From Guadua angustifolia (lineage: Eukaryota > Streptophyta > Magnoliopsida > Poales > Poaceae), in the NCBI GenBank assembly GCA_036346375.1, contig CM070511.1, forward strand, positions 6,386,001 to 6,450,000: 64,000 nucleotides of DNA. Reading direction: 5' to 3'. Positions within the stretch are counted from its first letter, which is position 1, and every line of letters starts with the position of its first letter. A program made the translations under genes and the position numbers. Shown here in pieces: positions 22,991 to 34,958 of this stretch. A model generated the notes under the pieces. It saw nothing but the letters and a program-made list of their open reading frames with translations. It had not been told where the DNA came from and did no database searches.

Positions 22991-23690
22991 TGCGATATGG
23001 ACGCTTGGATATCGGTGCAGTTCCAGGCACCACATTAATAATAAACTCCATATCACGATCCGGAGGCATTCTTGGCAATTTGTTAGGAAAAACATCAGGA
23101 TACCCACTAACTATTGGTACTTGATTTAATTTTGAAGTAGACATAGAACACAGAACTGGTTGTGGCATGAAGGATTTTGTACCAGTAGAAAATTCCACAT
23201 GAACACCATCTTGGTTTGTAAGGGTTATAGATCTATTTGCACAATCTATGCAACTCCTATGCTTAGCTAACCAGTCCATTCCCAAAATTATATCCAGTCT
23301 TGACGTTTCTATTATGATAAGATTGGCATAAAACAACACTCCACTTACTTCTATTCTGATATTAGGGCAAAAACTCGTAGTTCTAATGGTGGCTCCAAGT
23401 GACTGAATAATCATATAAGCGGGTAAAAGAGAGGCCTCTAAATGATTTTGTTCCGAAAATTTCTTAGACACAAACGAATGAGAGGCTCCAGAGTCAAATA
23501 ACACCAAGTTAGGGAATGATTACACGAGAAGCGTACCTAGTACAACATCAGGAGCATCATGAGCTTCCTCGGTAGTCACATGATGGAGGCGCCCAAGATT
23601 ACCACCTTGGGTTGGTGGCGGAGCTGATCTTTGAACCTGTTGACTTCCAGCTCCTTGTGGTCTCCCTTGGGTCTGTGAGCGAGACTGTCA
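22990..23690 (-). pseudogene. E3 protease region
   Basis: This carries the retropepsin motif VLFDSGASHSFVSKKF near 23480 and the conserved IILGMDWLAKHRSCIDCAN block. The linker to RT (YPDVFPNKLPRMPPDRD) follows. The ORF 22851-23507 joins protease to the RT start. The segment 23510-23690 is a low-complexity link back to the zinc knuckle, with a stop near 23521. Confidence 0.85.
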
Positions 23691-23759
23691 TGCTTTCTTT
23701 TTGGGGTAGGCATTGGCATAATGCCCACGCTCATTGCAATGAACACAAGTGACATTAGG
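23690..23759 (-). pseudogene. E3 gag 3' part with a zinc knuckle lacking its last Cys
   Basis: This short piece continues gag after the N1 insertion. It reads CVHCNERGHYANAY, a CX2CX4HX4C knuckle in which the final Cys position is Tyr. The zinc ligand is therefore lost, consistent with decay after transposition. The 5' part of the same gag resumes at 28529. Confidence 0.82.
23755..23759. repeat. N1 target-site duplication, left copy
   Basis: TTAGG directly precedes the N1 LTR. The right copy at 28529-28533 is TTTGG, matching at four of five bases. It lies inside E3 gag, whose frame continues across the empty site. The single mismatch fits mutation since insertion. Confidence 0.75.
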
Positions 23760-24888
23760 TGATAGAAGGTTTGGTCTCGATCTTTCGACGAGAGGAGGGT
23801 AACTATCGATTTGGTAAGAATCGACGTTGACGGCCCGACTACAACCGTCCAGGACGTTGTGCCTTAGCGACCGATACACCAACTCCTTAAGTGTTATTGA
23901 TCTTGCTGGAAGCACGATCAACCTGACCACGAAGGTCCTTGTTCCTGCAAGCAATCGAAGAACATAGCAAGAACAAGATGAACAACCAACTAAATTGGTA
24001 AATATGTATTACGATCAGATCTGAAAATATCACAAATGGTGGGGTTCTGTAACGATAAAGCAGGCGGTCTATCCGACACGCGTGATTATCGGTAAGTAGC
24101 AAAGGCTAAACATAACTAAACAAAACCCAAGTCCTAGATGAGGGTTTGGGTGGTTATTTATACTATGGGAGCAGGAGAGGGTCGGCTATAGCATAGGAGA
24201 TCTAATACAACTCAAATTCAAAGCACAAAGTCTACTTTGACTAGAGTTTGACTTGGACTGAAAAAGTAATGTGTGGTTTTTGGTAGTTTTCGGACGCATC
24301 TGAAGGAGTTTTGAGGTGAGGCTGGATCCTTTCAAAAGTAGACTCCGAGATATTTCAAACGTATACTCATGGGCCACCAGAAACCTCCGGAATCAAAAGT
24401 TATGGCCTTTTAAACTCAGCGTTGTTGGTGAGGCCGAACTGGACTCAAACTTGAACTTCTCTTTCCAATCCAACTTGAACTTGATCTTTGGCCCAACTTC
24501 GGTCCACGAGGGTCCTTCTCCATGGTTCCTAAGTATAATCAAATCATCACAAGTATTAAATAGCATCCCATTCATATTATCACTAATGGGGAGGCTTAGG
24601 AACGCATTCACTTGATGATTAAGCTGTGGTGCGCGAGCTCGAGTCATTAGTCCTTGGACTATTGTAGGATCGGCTTGTTGGTGAGTTGTAGTAGGTGTGG
24701 TTGTATAAAGAGTGGTGATGTCCTCATCAGGAGGCAGCCAAGGTGGCGGCCTAACTACTAACGATGAAGGTGCCATGCCTAGAAGCCTAGGCGGCGGCCA
24801 AGGTGGTAGCCGAACTAATGTAGATGATGACGCCAAATCCAAAGGCCAAGAAGGCGAACTGCGTGATCGTCCGAACATGGTCTCATCA
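23760..24888 (-). repeat. N1 3' LTR, 1129 bp
   Basis: On the minus strand it begins TGATGAGACC at 24888, right after the purine tract AAGAAAGGGAGAA, and ends at 23760. A TATA-like TATAAATA (minus strand) lies at 24155-24162. It is the same length as the 5' LTR, with no net indels. Confidence 0.92.
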
Positions 24889-24901
24889 TTCTCCCTTTCT
24901 T
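24889..24901 (-). other. N1 polypurine tract
   Basis: The minus strand reads AAGAAAGGGAGAA immediately before the 3' LTR start TGATGAG. This fixes the orientation and the LTR inner border. Confidence 0.85.
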
Positions 24902-25102
24902 GAATTGGAGTCGTCCTCGACTCCATCGTAGTCTCCTGCAAAATGTTAGTACCAACATGGAACAAAGCAATATGCACATCTTTTGCAATTGAATTATTGG
25001 AACTAAAATCATCAACATCTATGTACTCCCTTTCTTGAAAGCTATCATGTAGATTGAGAACAAAACTGGAAGTACTTGTTATGGATCGTTCACATTGTTG
25101 CA

Positions 25103-25828
25103 TTAAAATGATGGATTTAGATTTGAACAATTATAAACACGATGTATCATATACTCTCCATTTTCATTATGTTTGCCGATAATATGAAAAGTGTTTCGTG
25201 ATAACCATGGCAAATCAGCATGTACAAAAAGTTTCTCCTTTAAACTATTTAGATCACACAAAATATCAAATTCAATGTAACTTAAAGTATTTAAAGAAGA
25301 TATCAATCTAAACTCATCTTCTTCACTAGCAATGTGAATAACACGTTTATTATCAACACAAGTGTTTGTTTTTTTATGAAAAGAAACATGTTCATTCACT
25401 AGTTGTTACATGGATATAAGTGAAGCATTATCACACAACTCTTCTTCATCACAAGAGATAGCATGCACATTATCTTGTAACAATGAAATTTCAGCCATGG
25501 GTTCCACTAAAGGTTGTTCTATGACAGCATGAGTAGTGGACAATTTCAGCATATCAAAATTATTTTCACCAAGTATAAAATCAACACCTTGTACATTACC
25601 TCCTAAATTTTCATCCGTTGTTGTAGGTGTCGGGGTATCCATATCTCGTTCCATAGTCGAAGGGAATGTCCCATGCTCGACTTTCTCATCTTCCACATTC
25701 TCAATCTCTTTTTGCTTGTTCTCATTTGTCTGCAAAATGTTAGCCACAAGAGGAGGTGCAGCAATAGGCGCCTCAAGTGAAGCTAATAGTGCATTCAAAC
25801 ATTCAATACTACAAGCACTTTCCAACAA
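25103..25828 (-). pseudogene. N1 second coding region, function unknown
   Basis: Two reading frames on the element sense strand follow gag: 25406-25828 (acidic, Thr/Glu-rich, starting MLESACSIECLNALLASLE) and 25103-25399 (HIASEEDEFRLISSLNTLSY, then PWLSRNTFHIIGKHNENGEY). The first overlaps the gag frame end. They may be one product split by frameshifts. I recognise the style from unclassified grass retrotransposon proteins but know no function. No catalytic motif is visible. Confidence 0.55.
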
Positions 25829-26376
25829 TTGTGTAAGAGAAGATATGTTTGATCAATAAGAATATCCTGAATACCCTTATTAAGCCCATGTATGAACCTA
25901 AACTGGATAACTTCATCACATTCTTCTAAACCACAATGTAACAAACAAGTTCGCAATTCACGATAGTATTCTCTAACAATATTACTCCCTTGTTTTAAGC
26001 ATTGAAGTTTAGTAAACAAACACTCAGCATAATATTCAGGAACAAATTCAAGTCTCATAAATTTTTTCATGTCATTCCAATTCTTAGGTTTTCTCCCTTT
26101 TCTACAAACATGCTTCCACAATGTTAACGCATACCAAGAAAGTACATTAGCGGCAAAACTAATCTTTTCATTTTCAAACAAATTATACAGGCCAAATTGT
26201 TTGTCTACCGCTATTTCCCAATCAATATATGCTTTAGGGTCAAAGTTTCCTGCATATGGAGGCAATGTTAATTTGAGGTTACCGTGTTCAGGAGTAGGAG
26301 ACGAAGCCAGCATGTTGTTCACGTCGCAAATCTTTTGGTTGAATCGAAGTGAACTCGTTTCATGTGGACCTGTCAT
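25795..26376 (-). CDS. N1 gag
   Basis: This 193-residue ORF starts at an ATG at 26376. It contains a retrotransposon gag domain with FDPKAYIDWEIAVDKQFGLY, KNWNDMKKFMRLEFVPEYY and REYYRELRTCLLHCGLEE, the helical core that builds the particle. No zinc knuckle follows. It is open across the conserved domain, one of few such stretches in the window, and then runs out of frame at about 25850. It is probably truncated compared with the original. Confidence 0.75.
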   Translation of the reverse strand: MTGPHETSSLRFNQKICDVNNMLASSPTPEHGNLKLTLPPYAGNFDPKAYIDWEIAVDKQFGLYNLFENEKISFAANVLSWYALTLWKHVCRKGRKPKNWNDMKKFMRLEFVPEYYAECLFTKLQCLKQGSNIVREYYRELRTCLLHCGLEECDEVIQFRFIHGLNKGIQDILIDQTYLLLHNCWKVLVVLNV

Positions 26377-27382
26377 GATTAGTAGACAACAACGAAAAAC
26401 ACAGCCATATGTAATCTCCTATCAACTAAAAGATGTGGCTAAACAAGTCGCTCACACTCATCTCGTTCAATCAAGTTCTTACCAATTCTTACCAACTGAG
26501 CAGGAGGTGATGGCAACCGACAAGACAACAACTTCTAGAGATAAGTGTATCGGTGCCAAACACTTGTACCTGGGGGTAGTAGTATATGTGGAGCTATAGG
26601 TGGCTGAAAATAGTACAAAGGAAAAGCTAAATCCACATTAGTCAAAGCAAGTTGAATAATCGTTTAACGATGGTATCGTGCTGGTCCTAGGCCTAACCGT
26701 ACTAGAGACGCGAGCCGGGACACAAATGTCGCCATGGAAATCCAACCTTCTAACTGAAAAGCAAAGGCACGATCGCAAGCTCCTTTTTTTCACTTTCTTT
26801 TCTTTTAGTGCGGCTCTTTTATGTGCACTTGCCTTTTCCTTTTTTTTGTGCGGTTTTTTTTTGCACTTGCCTTTTTCTTTCTTTTCAACTTTCAGATGGT
26901 ACAGCAGGGGCTGAAACTTTTACAAGAAAACCAAGCCACTATTTTTCACAAGGTCGCTCAACAATTTTAGAAACCAATCTGCTATTTTTGGGAAGATCGA
27001 CCAACAATTTTGGATTTTCCTTCTAGGATGAACACAAACCCTAGAATTGTGATGGTGGCGGCTCTAATCAACAATGGTAACATGCTGCAACCAAATCCTA
27101 GGTGACACAAGAGACAAAGACGACAGGCGATGTTGGCAATGACGATGATGACGAAAGCAAAAGTGATGATAAACGTGACTCGAACTCGAAACTCTACGGG
27201 AAAGATGCTAAAACTAGCACATGACACAACGATGCAACCGAAGACACAACAAGCATGGACTAAGTAGTAAAAGCAAAAGCTCAAATTGGTTTGGACAGAT
27301 GCAATCTAATCTACTATATTTTTTTTGGTTTTCTGGACTGTAGGTAAATAAAGCAAACTAGTAATCTCTCACCGATCAACTT
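26377..27382. other. N1 leader, about 1 kb
   Basis: This is untranslated-looking sequence between the primer site and gag, with a pyrimidine-rich stretch at 26785-26890. I find no coding signal. A packaging signal would be expected here but cannot be identified by eye. Confidence 0.6.
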
Positions 27383-27397
27383 GGCGCTCTGATACCA
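27383..27397 (-). other. N1 primer binding site (initiator tRNA-Met)
   Basis: The minus strand reads TGGTATCAGAGCGCC, a match to the start of the plant initiator tRNA-Met site, two bases from the LTR end at 27400. Confidence 0.9.
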
Positions 27398-27399
27398 CT

Positions 27400-28528
27400 T
27401 GATGGAAGGATTGGTCCCGATATTTCGATGAGAGGAGGGTAACTATCGATTTGGTAGGAATTGACGTTGACGGCCCGACTACAACCGTCTAGGACGTTGC
27501 GCCTTAGCGACCGATACACCAACTCCTGAAGTGTTATTGATCTTGCTGGAAGCACGGTCAACCTGACCATGAAGGTCCTTGTTCCTGCAAGCAATCGAAG
27601 AACATAGCAAGAACAAGATGAACAACCAACTAAATTGGCAAATATGTATTAAGATCATTTCTGAAAATATCACAAATGGTGGGGTTCTGTAACGATAAAG
27701 CAGGCGGTCTATCCGACACGCGTGATTATCGGTATGTAGCAAAGGCTAAACATAACTAAACAAAACCCAAGTCCTAGATGAGGGTTTGGGTGGTTATTTA
27801 TACTATGGGAGCAGGAGGGGGTCGGCCATAGCATAGGAGACCTAATACAACTCAAATTCAAAGCACAAAGTCTACTTTGACAAGAGTTTGACTCGGACTG
27901 AAAAAGTAATGTGTGGTTTTTAGCAGTTTTCGGATGTATCTGATAGAGTTTTAAGATGAGGCTGGATCCTTTAGAAAGTAGACTCCGAGATCTTTCAAAC
28001 ATGTACTCATGGGCCACCAGAAACTTCCGGAATCAAAAGTTATAGCCTTTTAAACTCAATGCTATTGGTGAGGCCGAACTGGACTTGAACTTGAACTTCT
28101 CTTTCCAATCCAACTTGAACTTGATTTTTGGCCCAACTTCGGTCCATGAGGGTCCTTCTCCATGGTTCCTAAGTATAATCAAATCATCACAAGTATTAAA
28201 TAGCATCCCATTCATATTATCACTAATGAGGAGGCTTAGGAATGCATTCACCTGATGATTAAGCTGTGGTGCGCGAGCTCGAGTCATTGGTCCTTGGACT
28301 ATTGTAGGATCGGCTTGTTGGTGAGTTGTAGTAGGTGTGGTTGTATAAAAAGTGGTGATGTCCTCATCAGGAGGCGGCCAAGGTGGCGGCCTAACTACTG
28401 ACGATGAAGGTGCCATGCCTAGAAGCCTAGGCGGCGGCCAAGGAGGTAGCCGAACTAATGTAGATGATGACGCCAAATCCAAAGGCCAAGAAGGCAAACT
28501 GCGTGATCATCCGAACATGGTATCATCA
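27400..28528 (-). repeat. N1 5' LTR, 1129 bp
   Basis: Bounded by TGATGATACC (minus strand, 28528) and TTCCATCA (27400). TATAAATA on the minus strand at 27795-27802 is a likely core promoter. The LTR shows scattered substitutions against 23760-24888 but no net length change. Confidence 0.92.
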
Positions 28529-29606
28529 TTTGGTTCTTGTTTCAGAGCTCCAGTGGTTGCCTTGGTTTGTTGCGAGGATCTAGTAGGTTGCTACGGCTGC
28601 TGTTGTGAAGCACGAGAGGCTTGACTCTGATTACGCTGGATTTGCGGAGCCTGACGCTGAGTCCTCTGAATTTGTAGTAGTGGCCAACGAACACTCATCG
28701 ACTGCCCACCCTGCAGCCTAGATGGTCTTTCCCCGGCAGTCTTGTGCGCAAGCCATTTGCATGTTTTGCTCTCCAATACATCTTTGCTACTGTGCTCTAC
28801 ACGGACTGCCTTGTCAACCAGGGTTTGGAAATCATCAATGTCTTGAGCGATCAAAGCCCATTGAATTTCCTCATTGAGATGCTCCCTGAATCGCTCAACT
28901 TTCCTAGCCTCATCTGCAACCTCATATGTGGCATAACGGGATAATTGATTAAAACGGTGCAAATACTGCATCACTGACATGTTACCTTGCCTTAGGTCCA
29001 GGGACTCTCTCTTTTTCACCTCAACTATACTAGCAGGAATGTGTGTGCGGCGAAAGGCTGCTTTGAATTCTAGCCATAAAACAACTCGCCCTTCTGGCAG
29101 GGTAGCTTGGTAATTCTCCCACCAGATAGCTTCGGCTACTTGCAGCTAGTACGAAGCATACAAAACTTTCTCCCTTTCATCACATTGTGCAATGGTTAAT
29201 TTACTTTCCACTGCATGGAGCCAATCATCCTTATCCAGTGGCTCGGATGATGAAGAAAGGGTTGGAGGCTGAGTTCTTAGAAATTCATTCAGTTTTGATA
29301 CTTGCATGGCCCTCCATTTCCTCCTCGATCCACGCCTTGTGAAGCTAAGATTTGAGCAATTTATTGCAACAACAAGGTGTTAGTTTGTCTCCATTGTTCT
29401 ATCATTGCCAGTACCTGTGCCATGGTTGGCGGTTCTGGCAATTGTTCCTCAGAAACATTTCCTTGTTCATGATGGGTAGCAGGAGGATCAGGTCGAGGAA
29501 CCCGCGACGATGAAGCTCTAGTCGTCGGGTGCTATGGATTGGGTTGCATTGGAGTGGGAATACTCACCCTTGGGGTGTGAGTATTCTGATCGACTTCACT
29601 TTCCAT
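28529..29606 (-). pseudogene. E3 gag 5' part
   Basis: The start is taken at the ATG at 29606 (MESEVDQNTHTPRV). The gag domain has KLNEFLRTQPPT, DWLHAVESKLTIAQCDE, WWENYQATLPEG and QYLHRFNQLSRYATYEV, followed by a Gln-rich linker (QIQRTQRQAPQIQRNQ) that is cut by N1 at 28528. In-frame stops include one near 29535 and one near 29148. The zinc knuckle lies on the other side of N1. Confidence 0.88.
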
Positions 29607-30049
29607 GATCTAACTAAGCGACCTCGTAGTCCTCATCCTACATACATATTTATTTAGAGACCGATAGCAAAAGAAAGCGTTGAACTAAAGTTACTCTTAA
29701 ATGCATTCTATCATATTGTTATTCCATTTAGATTTTAGTTATGTTTAAGGGTTATCCCATTGAAAATTTTCACTTCAACAACTAGAATTTGCAAGAGAAA
29801 AGCCATATATTCATTCACAGAAAAACTGTACAATCAAAAGCTTACAATACCAAAAATATGCACTTACTCATTTTCACCAGTACTTGTCTTACAACACTAA
29901 AACTACATACACTTACTCATCTATACAACCAACTGTTCTACACTATCAAAAATATACTACTATACTTGCATTTCTTACTAACTAGCTTTGTCACATTCCT
30001 AAACTTCTGCCCCCGATTCTAAGTCATACTATTACTGTCTACCCATCGG
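29607..30049. other. E3 spacer between extra ORF region and gag
   Basis: AT-rich element interior with no ORF I trust. It includes several ACTTACTCA-type repeats near 29870-29940. Confidence 0.5.
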
Positions 30050-31569
30050 AATCACTAGATAAAATCACCACGCTGTGAGCTTTTGGATATGACGGTGGCA
30101 CCTCTATGTCGCAGCTACTCTCAGAACTAGACGGCAAAAGTGATTGGCCTTGCGCCCCTGCTAGTTGGAACTGTTGCAAAACTCCTGCCTATTACCAGTC
30201 CTTCGACGCCTAGGCTCAAGCTCAGGATCCTGAAATCCTATAAAATTCTCATATATACGCACATAAGTATCCACACTAATATTGTGAGTTTTGCACATCC
30301 TCCTCAACAACTTGCACCCTGACTCTTTCATAGCTTTAAACCTAGTGGTGTTGCAATGCTTCACATGATGATGTACAACTCAATCTCTTGTCATTGTCAT
30401 TGCATGTGCACACACTTTAAATCCATATGGGGTTTGCCTTATGTTAAAAATGGGTATATTCTTTTTATGCCCGAAATCCACGGCAAACTCTCTAGCGACA
30501 TCAGCCCACATAATGCGATTGGCCATCTGTAAATTTTAAAATATGACAAAATTAGTATGAACTATATTTAAAACTAAAACATAAAGAAACAGGTTACAAC
30601 CATTTGTTTTTATGTACAAATTGTTAATTTAAGTGCTTAAGGTTTTACTAAGGTTATTGTTTCACACTTTTGTTTAAAAATCTAAAACTTGTATGTAGCT
30701 TCAAGAACAGAAGTATTGTTAACAAAAGCCATACCATTGTTATTTCACAACACACATTTTACGAAAGGACTTTTACAACTTTTAACATCATACCTCTACT
30801 CTCCTCACTCTACCCTATTCTCATCTAAGACCTTAGAGACATACCCCTTCCATCAATACACACAAGGCGACTCGGGGTGATGTGTACAATTACTATGGGG
30901 GTTTATTCCTTTATTGTTTACTAGATGTGGAAGGCTACCTATACTAGATATCCAAGCCCCACCGGACCTACCAGGGGTGGGTACATAAGAAACTGGTGGG
31001 AAACACCGGGCAGATGGAATTTGAGTCATCCCATCGCTTAGCACCGAGCATGGTACGGTACCTCTCGCCACGCCCGCCACTAAGTAGGACTCCAAAAATG
31101 CCATTCGTCGGCGTGTCTCCACCAGTTCTTGTGCTAACTGTACATAATGTTCATCTAACCTATTTACAAAATTCACCATAACTCGAAGGTTATCCTTTCT
31201 AACTTCACTAGGATTCCTATACACACTATCTGCAATGAGAGGCCTTCCAGGAAGATAGTAGTAAGTAGGACTCAAATCTGGAAGGACGTGCCGAAGACGA
31301 ATCAATGCTAGATACGCCGCCTCATTCATCGACACATCGATGGATGATCCATACCCAATAAAGCTTCTCTCCCCCTCATTAAGAGCCGGTTTGGGAGGTA
31401 TAAATACTCTAGTGGCAAACTCCATCGTCTCAGAACTGAGATATGCCTAGAATACGACATAGCACAGGTGGCCTTCAAAACGGCAATCTTCTAATAGGCT
31501 GTGCAACACGCCCATCATCCCCGTGAGCTTGGGACCCATCGACTCATGACACGGTACATATCGCTCCAT
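30050..31569 (-). pseudogene. E3 extra ORF region upstream of gag
   Basis: A sense-strand coding region starts at the ATG at 31569 (MERYVPCHESMG), has one TAG at 31447-31449, and continues open to 30853. It includes YLALIRLRHVLPDLSPTYYY, VNRLDEHYVQLAQELVETRR and a Pro/Ser-rich end. A second block from an ATG at 30526 (MANRIMWADVAREFAVDFGH) runs to about 30050 with stops. Position and the helical ETRRRM block match the extra ORF of E1, so this is probably a shared feature of the group. I do not know its function. An intron between the two blocks is possible but unproven. Confidence 0.6.
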
Positions 31570-31757
31570 CTACAAAAAAAATAAAAGAGGAGGTGAGATT
31601 AATACATAATTATGAAAGTTAAGAGGCTACAAATAAGAAAATTAGCAAATATGCTAAATTCCATTATTAGTAGGGGATAAACTTTTAATTTACCATAAAT
31701 TAAATTTTATATTTCTAACTAACGACCTTAACTCCCAGGGTTTCCTACAGTCACTAT

Positions 31758-31770
31758 GGCTCTAATACCA
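31758..31770 (-). other. E3 primer binding site (initiator tRNA-Met-like)
   Basis: The minus strand reads TGGTATTAGAGCC, one mismatch from the initiator tRNA-Met site, four bases from the 5' LTR end at 31775. Confidence 0.88.
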
Positions 31771-31774
31771 ATGT

Positions 31775-34700
31775 TGTGAGACCTTGTTCCAGGAACAGGA
31801 ATCTCCATGTGCACACAATACTAGTCCCTGGATAAGTAGCTCGTACACACATGTATACAACATCGATATCACAACCAAACAGGATATATAAATAGCCTGC
31901 AACGAGGTATAATTATACAGAGCATAATGTAGCAATACATTACAGTGGAAAGAGCCAACAGAAATATTCAAGAGCCACAGAGTATGCCCAACCAAACCGC
32001 AGGCATCTGACAAGGCCAACCCTAGAAGAAATTATGGTCAAAATCCCCGTAGCCTGCCTGAAAATATGAGTCGTGTGGCATGATTGAAGCTTCATCTTCT
32101 GAGACAATGTAGATAGCAAGATTGAGTACATCGGTACTCAGCAAGACTTATAGTGGTTCACAAATGCATATAAATAAGCATACAGGATTAAACAATGAAA
32201 GGCTCTAGGTTATTTTGCAGTTGCATAAAGAAATATGAACATATGATAATAATAGATTGCAAACAGGAATTTTATAAAACTGCTAAGGGATACTGTAACC
32301 ATACGAAAGTATTTCCAACCCATGAACAGTTTACCTAACTGCACAACCCATAAGTGTCGTTCCTTTCACAAGAAATGTTGGTTGCTAAAACAGTTTCAAA
32401 CCGAAACCCAATTTCATAAAATATCAAGTTCTAACATTGGGATGACTTCACCAAGTGCCCATGACTACGGGTGCGGCTAATTGATTAGATTTTACACTCT
32501 GTAGAGGTGTACAACTTTACCCACAAGGAATGATCAACCTTTCTTGCTAGGCCATATGACTCACTTCCTTAGGTGTGCCGCAAAAAGATCATACAGAGCT
32601 GTTACATTATCTAGAGATGACTTCAAACTAGCCCGGGATGTTAACCCCAGACATAGAAACAGAAACACTCACCCAAGTCGTGGATCCAATTTCAACACAC
32701 CTAACACATCATTTCTGAATATGGCAGGGCGTACACCGTTGCATTGGTAGGTAGAAACCCCTACAAGTAGACCTGGTCGGAATGCCTGTGCTAGCTCCTG
32801 CCTTCCAGAGTGCAAAGCAATATCTAAATAACTTAATAGGCTAAGGCTGCCCCATAACAGCCCTCATGGTTGCACGGAATTCTTGGATCAATAGCGTCCC
32901 ATTGCTCGGTCCTTAAGCCGATAAGGGCAATACTTCACCCTACACTATGAGCAATTCCCTTTGCTCAACCGGCTATTGCCAATAATCACCCACGTCAAAA
33001 CCATAGTTTTGTGTTTTTTATCAAAATTATCAACAACATTTTTCCAAATGGCAGTCGTTCATTTAAACAGTTTTGGAAATGAACAATTCCAATTTAAGCA
33101 TGGCTAAGCAATTATACTAAGCTAGCGAGTAGACCCAAAATGACATTAATTATTTCTAAATCATACTTAGGTTACAAGGTTCACATACCCGTGTAGATTA
33201 AAGAAATGCACATTATACAGGGATAACTATTGCCTCTACCCAAATTAGCCATTTTACGGAGAATTACATGTATGCATAATTTGTTGACAAAAACAACATA
33301 TTGTAGGTGAAGTATTGGGTTCAACATGGTTAAGGAGTTGCTTGCCTTGCTCTTCGTTGTCTGGCTCAAAGTCTGGGTCTGCAGTAAGATCTTCCCCTTT
33401 GTCAGGAATGTTGGCGTCTACATGTCGCACAACAGGAAAACAATAGAAATCAGCAACTAAAAAGGGCAAAAAGAAAATATGTAGCAAGAGCAAATAAAAC
33501 TCTTCACAAGAACCGGGGTTACTTTTGTGAAGTTATAAATTTTATTTTACTAATTCAAGATGCTAAAATTATGTATTCTTCTATCTATATTTTCCAATTG
33601 GAGCTCGGTTAGCACACTAGATTGGATTGCGAAGCTCCTGGATGAAACCCCCTGCGAAGATCCTTACCGATTCGGCTTTCCCCTAGTTCTCCCCTTTCGG
33701 CTCTTCAGCGGAATGGTGAAGAACGAGAAGAAGCTATGGGGAGGCTTAGCAATAGCTAAAGGAAGAAGAGGGGGGCTCAATGCGATGCTAGGGATGTATT
33801 TGTAGTGGTGCCAAGGCGGTTTCGCGAGGACTTGGACGCGCGGCAGATATCTTCTCGATTCGGCAAAGAGAAATGGTGAGGTAGCCAACGCTTTATTGCA
33901 GCAGTATGGCGCGAGAGAACCAAGGTGAAGCATGGCTGAGGCAAGGCAAGGCTTGGCACGGGTGATGTGATGATTCAGCAAGGCCATTCACTGGAATGAG
34001 TTCAGTCAAACACACTGAATCGGGAGAGTTCTTGCCTCGGTCGAGCGAACAGAGAGGAAGAAGGAATTGACAAGCAGGGCCAGCACCCACCAGGCAGTGG
34101 CTAAAAGTGTTTTCCTATCGCGTTCCAGGAACAGAGTTTTCACGAAGCTAGGTCCACTTGTCAGCGAAATGAGGTGACCAAGGGGATAGCTTCGGCTCGG
34201 ATAGTCCTAGTACCGGATTTTTCAAACTTTTTGACTAGGGTTTTGAGATAGATTTTGATGGTTGGTAAAATTTTGGGTTAAAAACGACTTTCCAAAAAAT
34301 TACTAATATTCCTACAACAGTGATTGTCCTAAAATCTTATTTCTTATTTTATTTTTATTTGAGTAGAAAATCAAGTCAAATATTTTTGAAACTTTTTATT
34401 ATGGTCAGGTTAATACTATGCATTCTACTGTAAAATTTTGAAGTCAAAAATTTCACCATTATTTTATAAGAATTCTGAGATATTAATTTCTAGATTTTTA
34501 GAGTTTTGGTTTTAAAATTTGGAAAAGACTTTAATCACATTATTAATTTATGATATTTTTACCAAAGGTAGACATGGTATTGTGGTTCTCATGATAATTT
34601 TTATAGCTCCAGGTAAAATTTAAAAATACTGCATTAATTCTAACAATTCATTATTTTTAGTTAAAAGTTAATCTTTTTATTTATCTCTTATTTTTCTATG

Positions 34701-34958
34701 TATAAAATTTCATTTGCTAGCTAAAATGGTTTACTTGCTTGCTCATGGTTCTCATGGTAAATTGTTCAAATTTTTAGTTTTTACCTTTTTACCTTTTTCT
34801 TTTTTTCATTGCCCATTTCTCTTTTATTTGATTTTTCTCACAACACAAAAATCCAAGAAAATCCAAATAAAGCAAGTAACATTCAAAAAATCTAGAAATA
34901 TTCACACTAAAATTTAAACATCATGTTTTTACTGTTCTAAAATTTTTGGGCTGTTACA
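31775..34958 (-). repeat. E3 5' LTR, 3184 bp
   Basis: It runs from TGTAACAGCCC (minus strand, 34958) to GTCTCACA (31775). The U3 side (34210-34950) is strongly AT-rich. I see no gene in it. Its start matches the 37-bp remnant at 20198-20234. Confidence 0.92.

Larger units (their letters stand above)
23760..28528 (-). mobile_element. N1: gag-only (non-autonomous) LTR retrotransposon inside E3 gag
   Basis: This is a complete element with two 1129-bp LTRs (23760-24888 and 27400-28528), a primer site, a polypurine tract and near-perfect 5-bp target duplications. The 2.5-kb interior encodes a gag and a second gag-like product, but I find no protease, RT, RNase H or integrase motifs. It would need proteins from another element to move. 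LTR mismatches are roughly 5 per cent by eye (not computed), mostly transitions. Confidence 0.88.
20198..34958 (-). mobile_element. E3: Tekay-like Ty3-gypsy element, 3' LTR almost deleted, split by N1
   Basis: A chromovirus on the minus strand with a full 5' LTR (31775-34958), primer site, extra ORF, gag, protease, RT, RNase H, integrase, chromodomain and polypurine tract. Only about 37 bp of the 3' LTR remain (20198-20234) before sequence switches to E2 pol. At its 5' end it interrupts the tnp2 gene of a CACTA element at 34958/34959. A gag-only LTR element (N1, 23760-28528) sits inside gag. All genes are decayed. Confidence 0.9.

Noticed and set aside
26785..26890. Pyrimidine-rich stretch as an N1 polypurine tract
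   Set aside because: The real tract is next to the 3' LTR at 24889-24901; this one lies in the leader and does not border an LTR.
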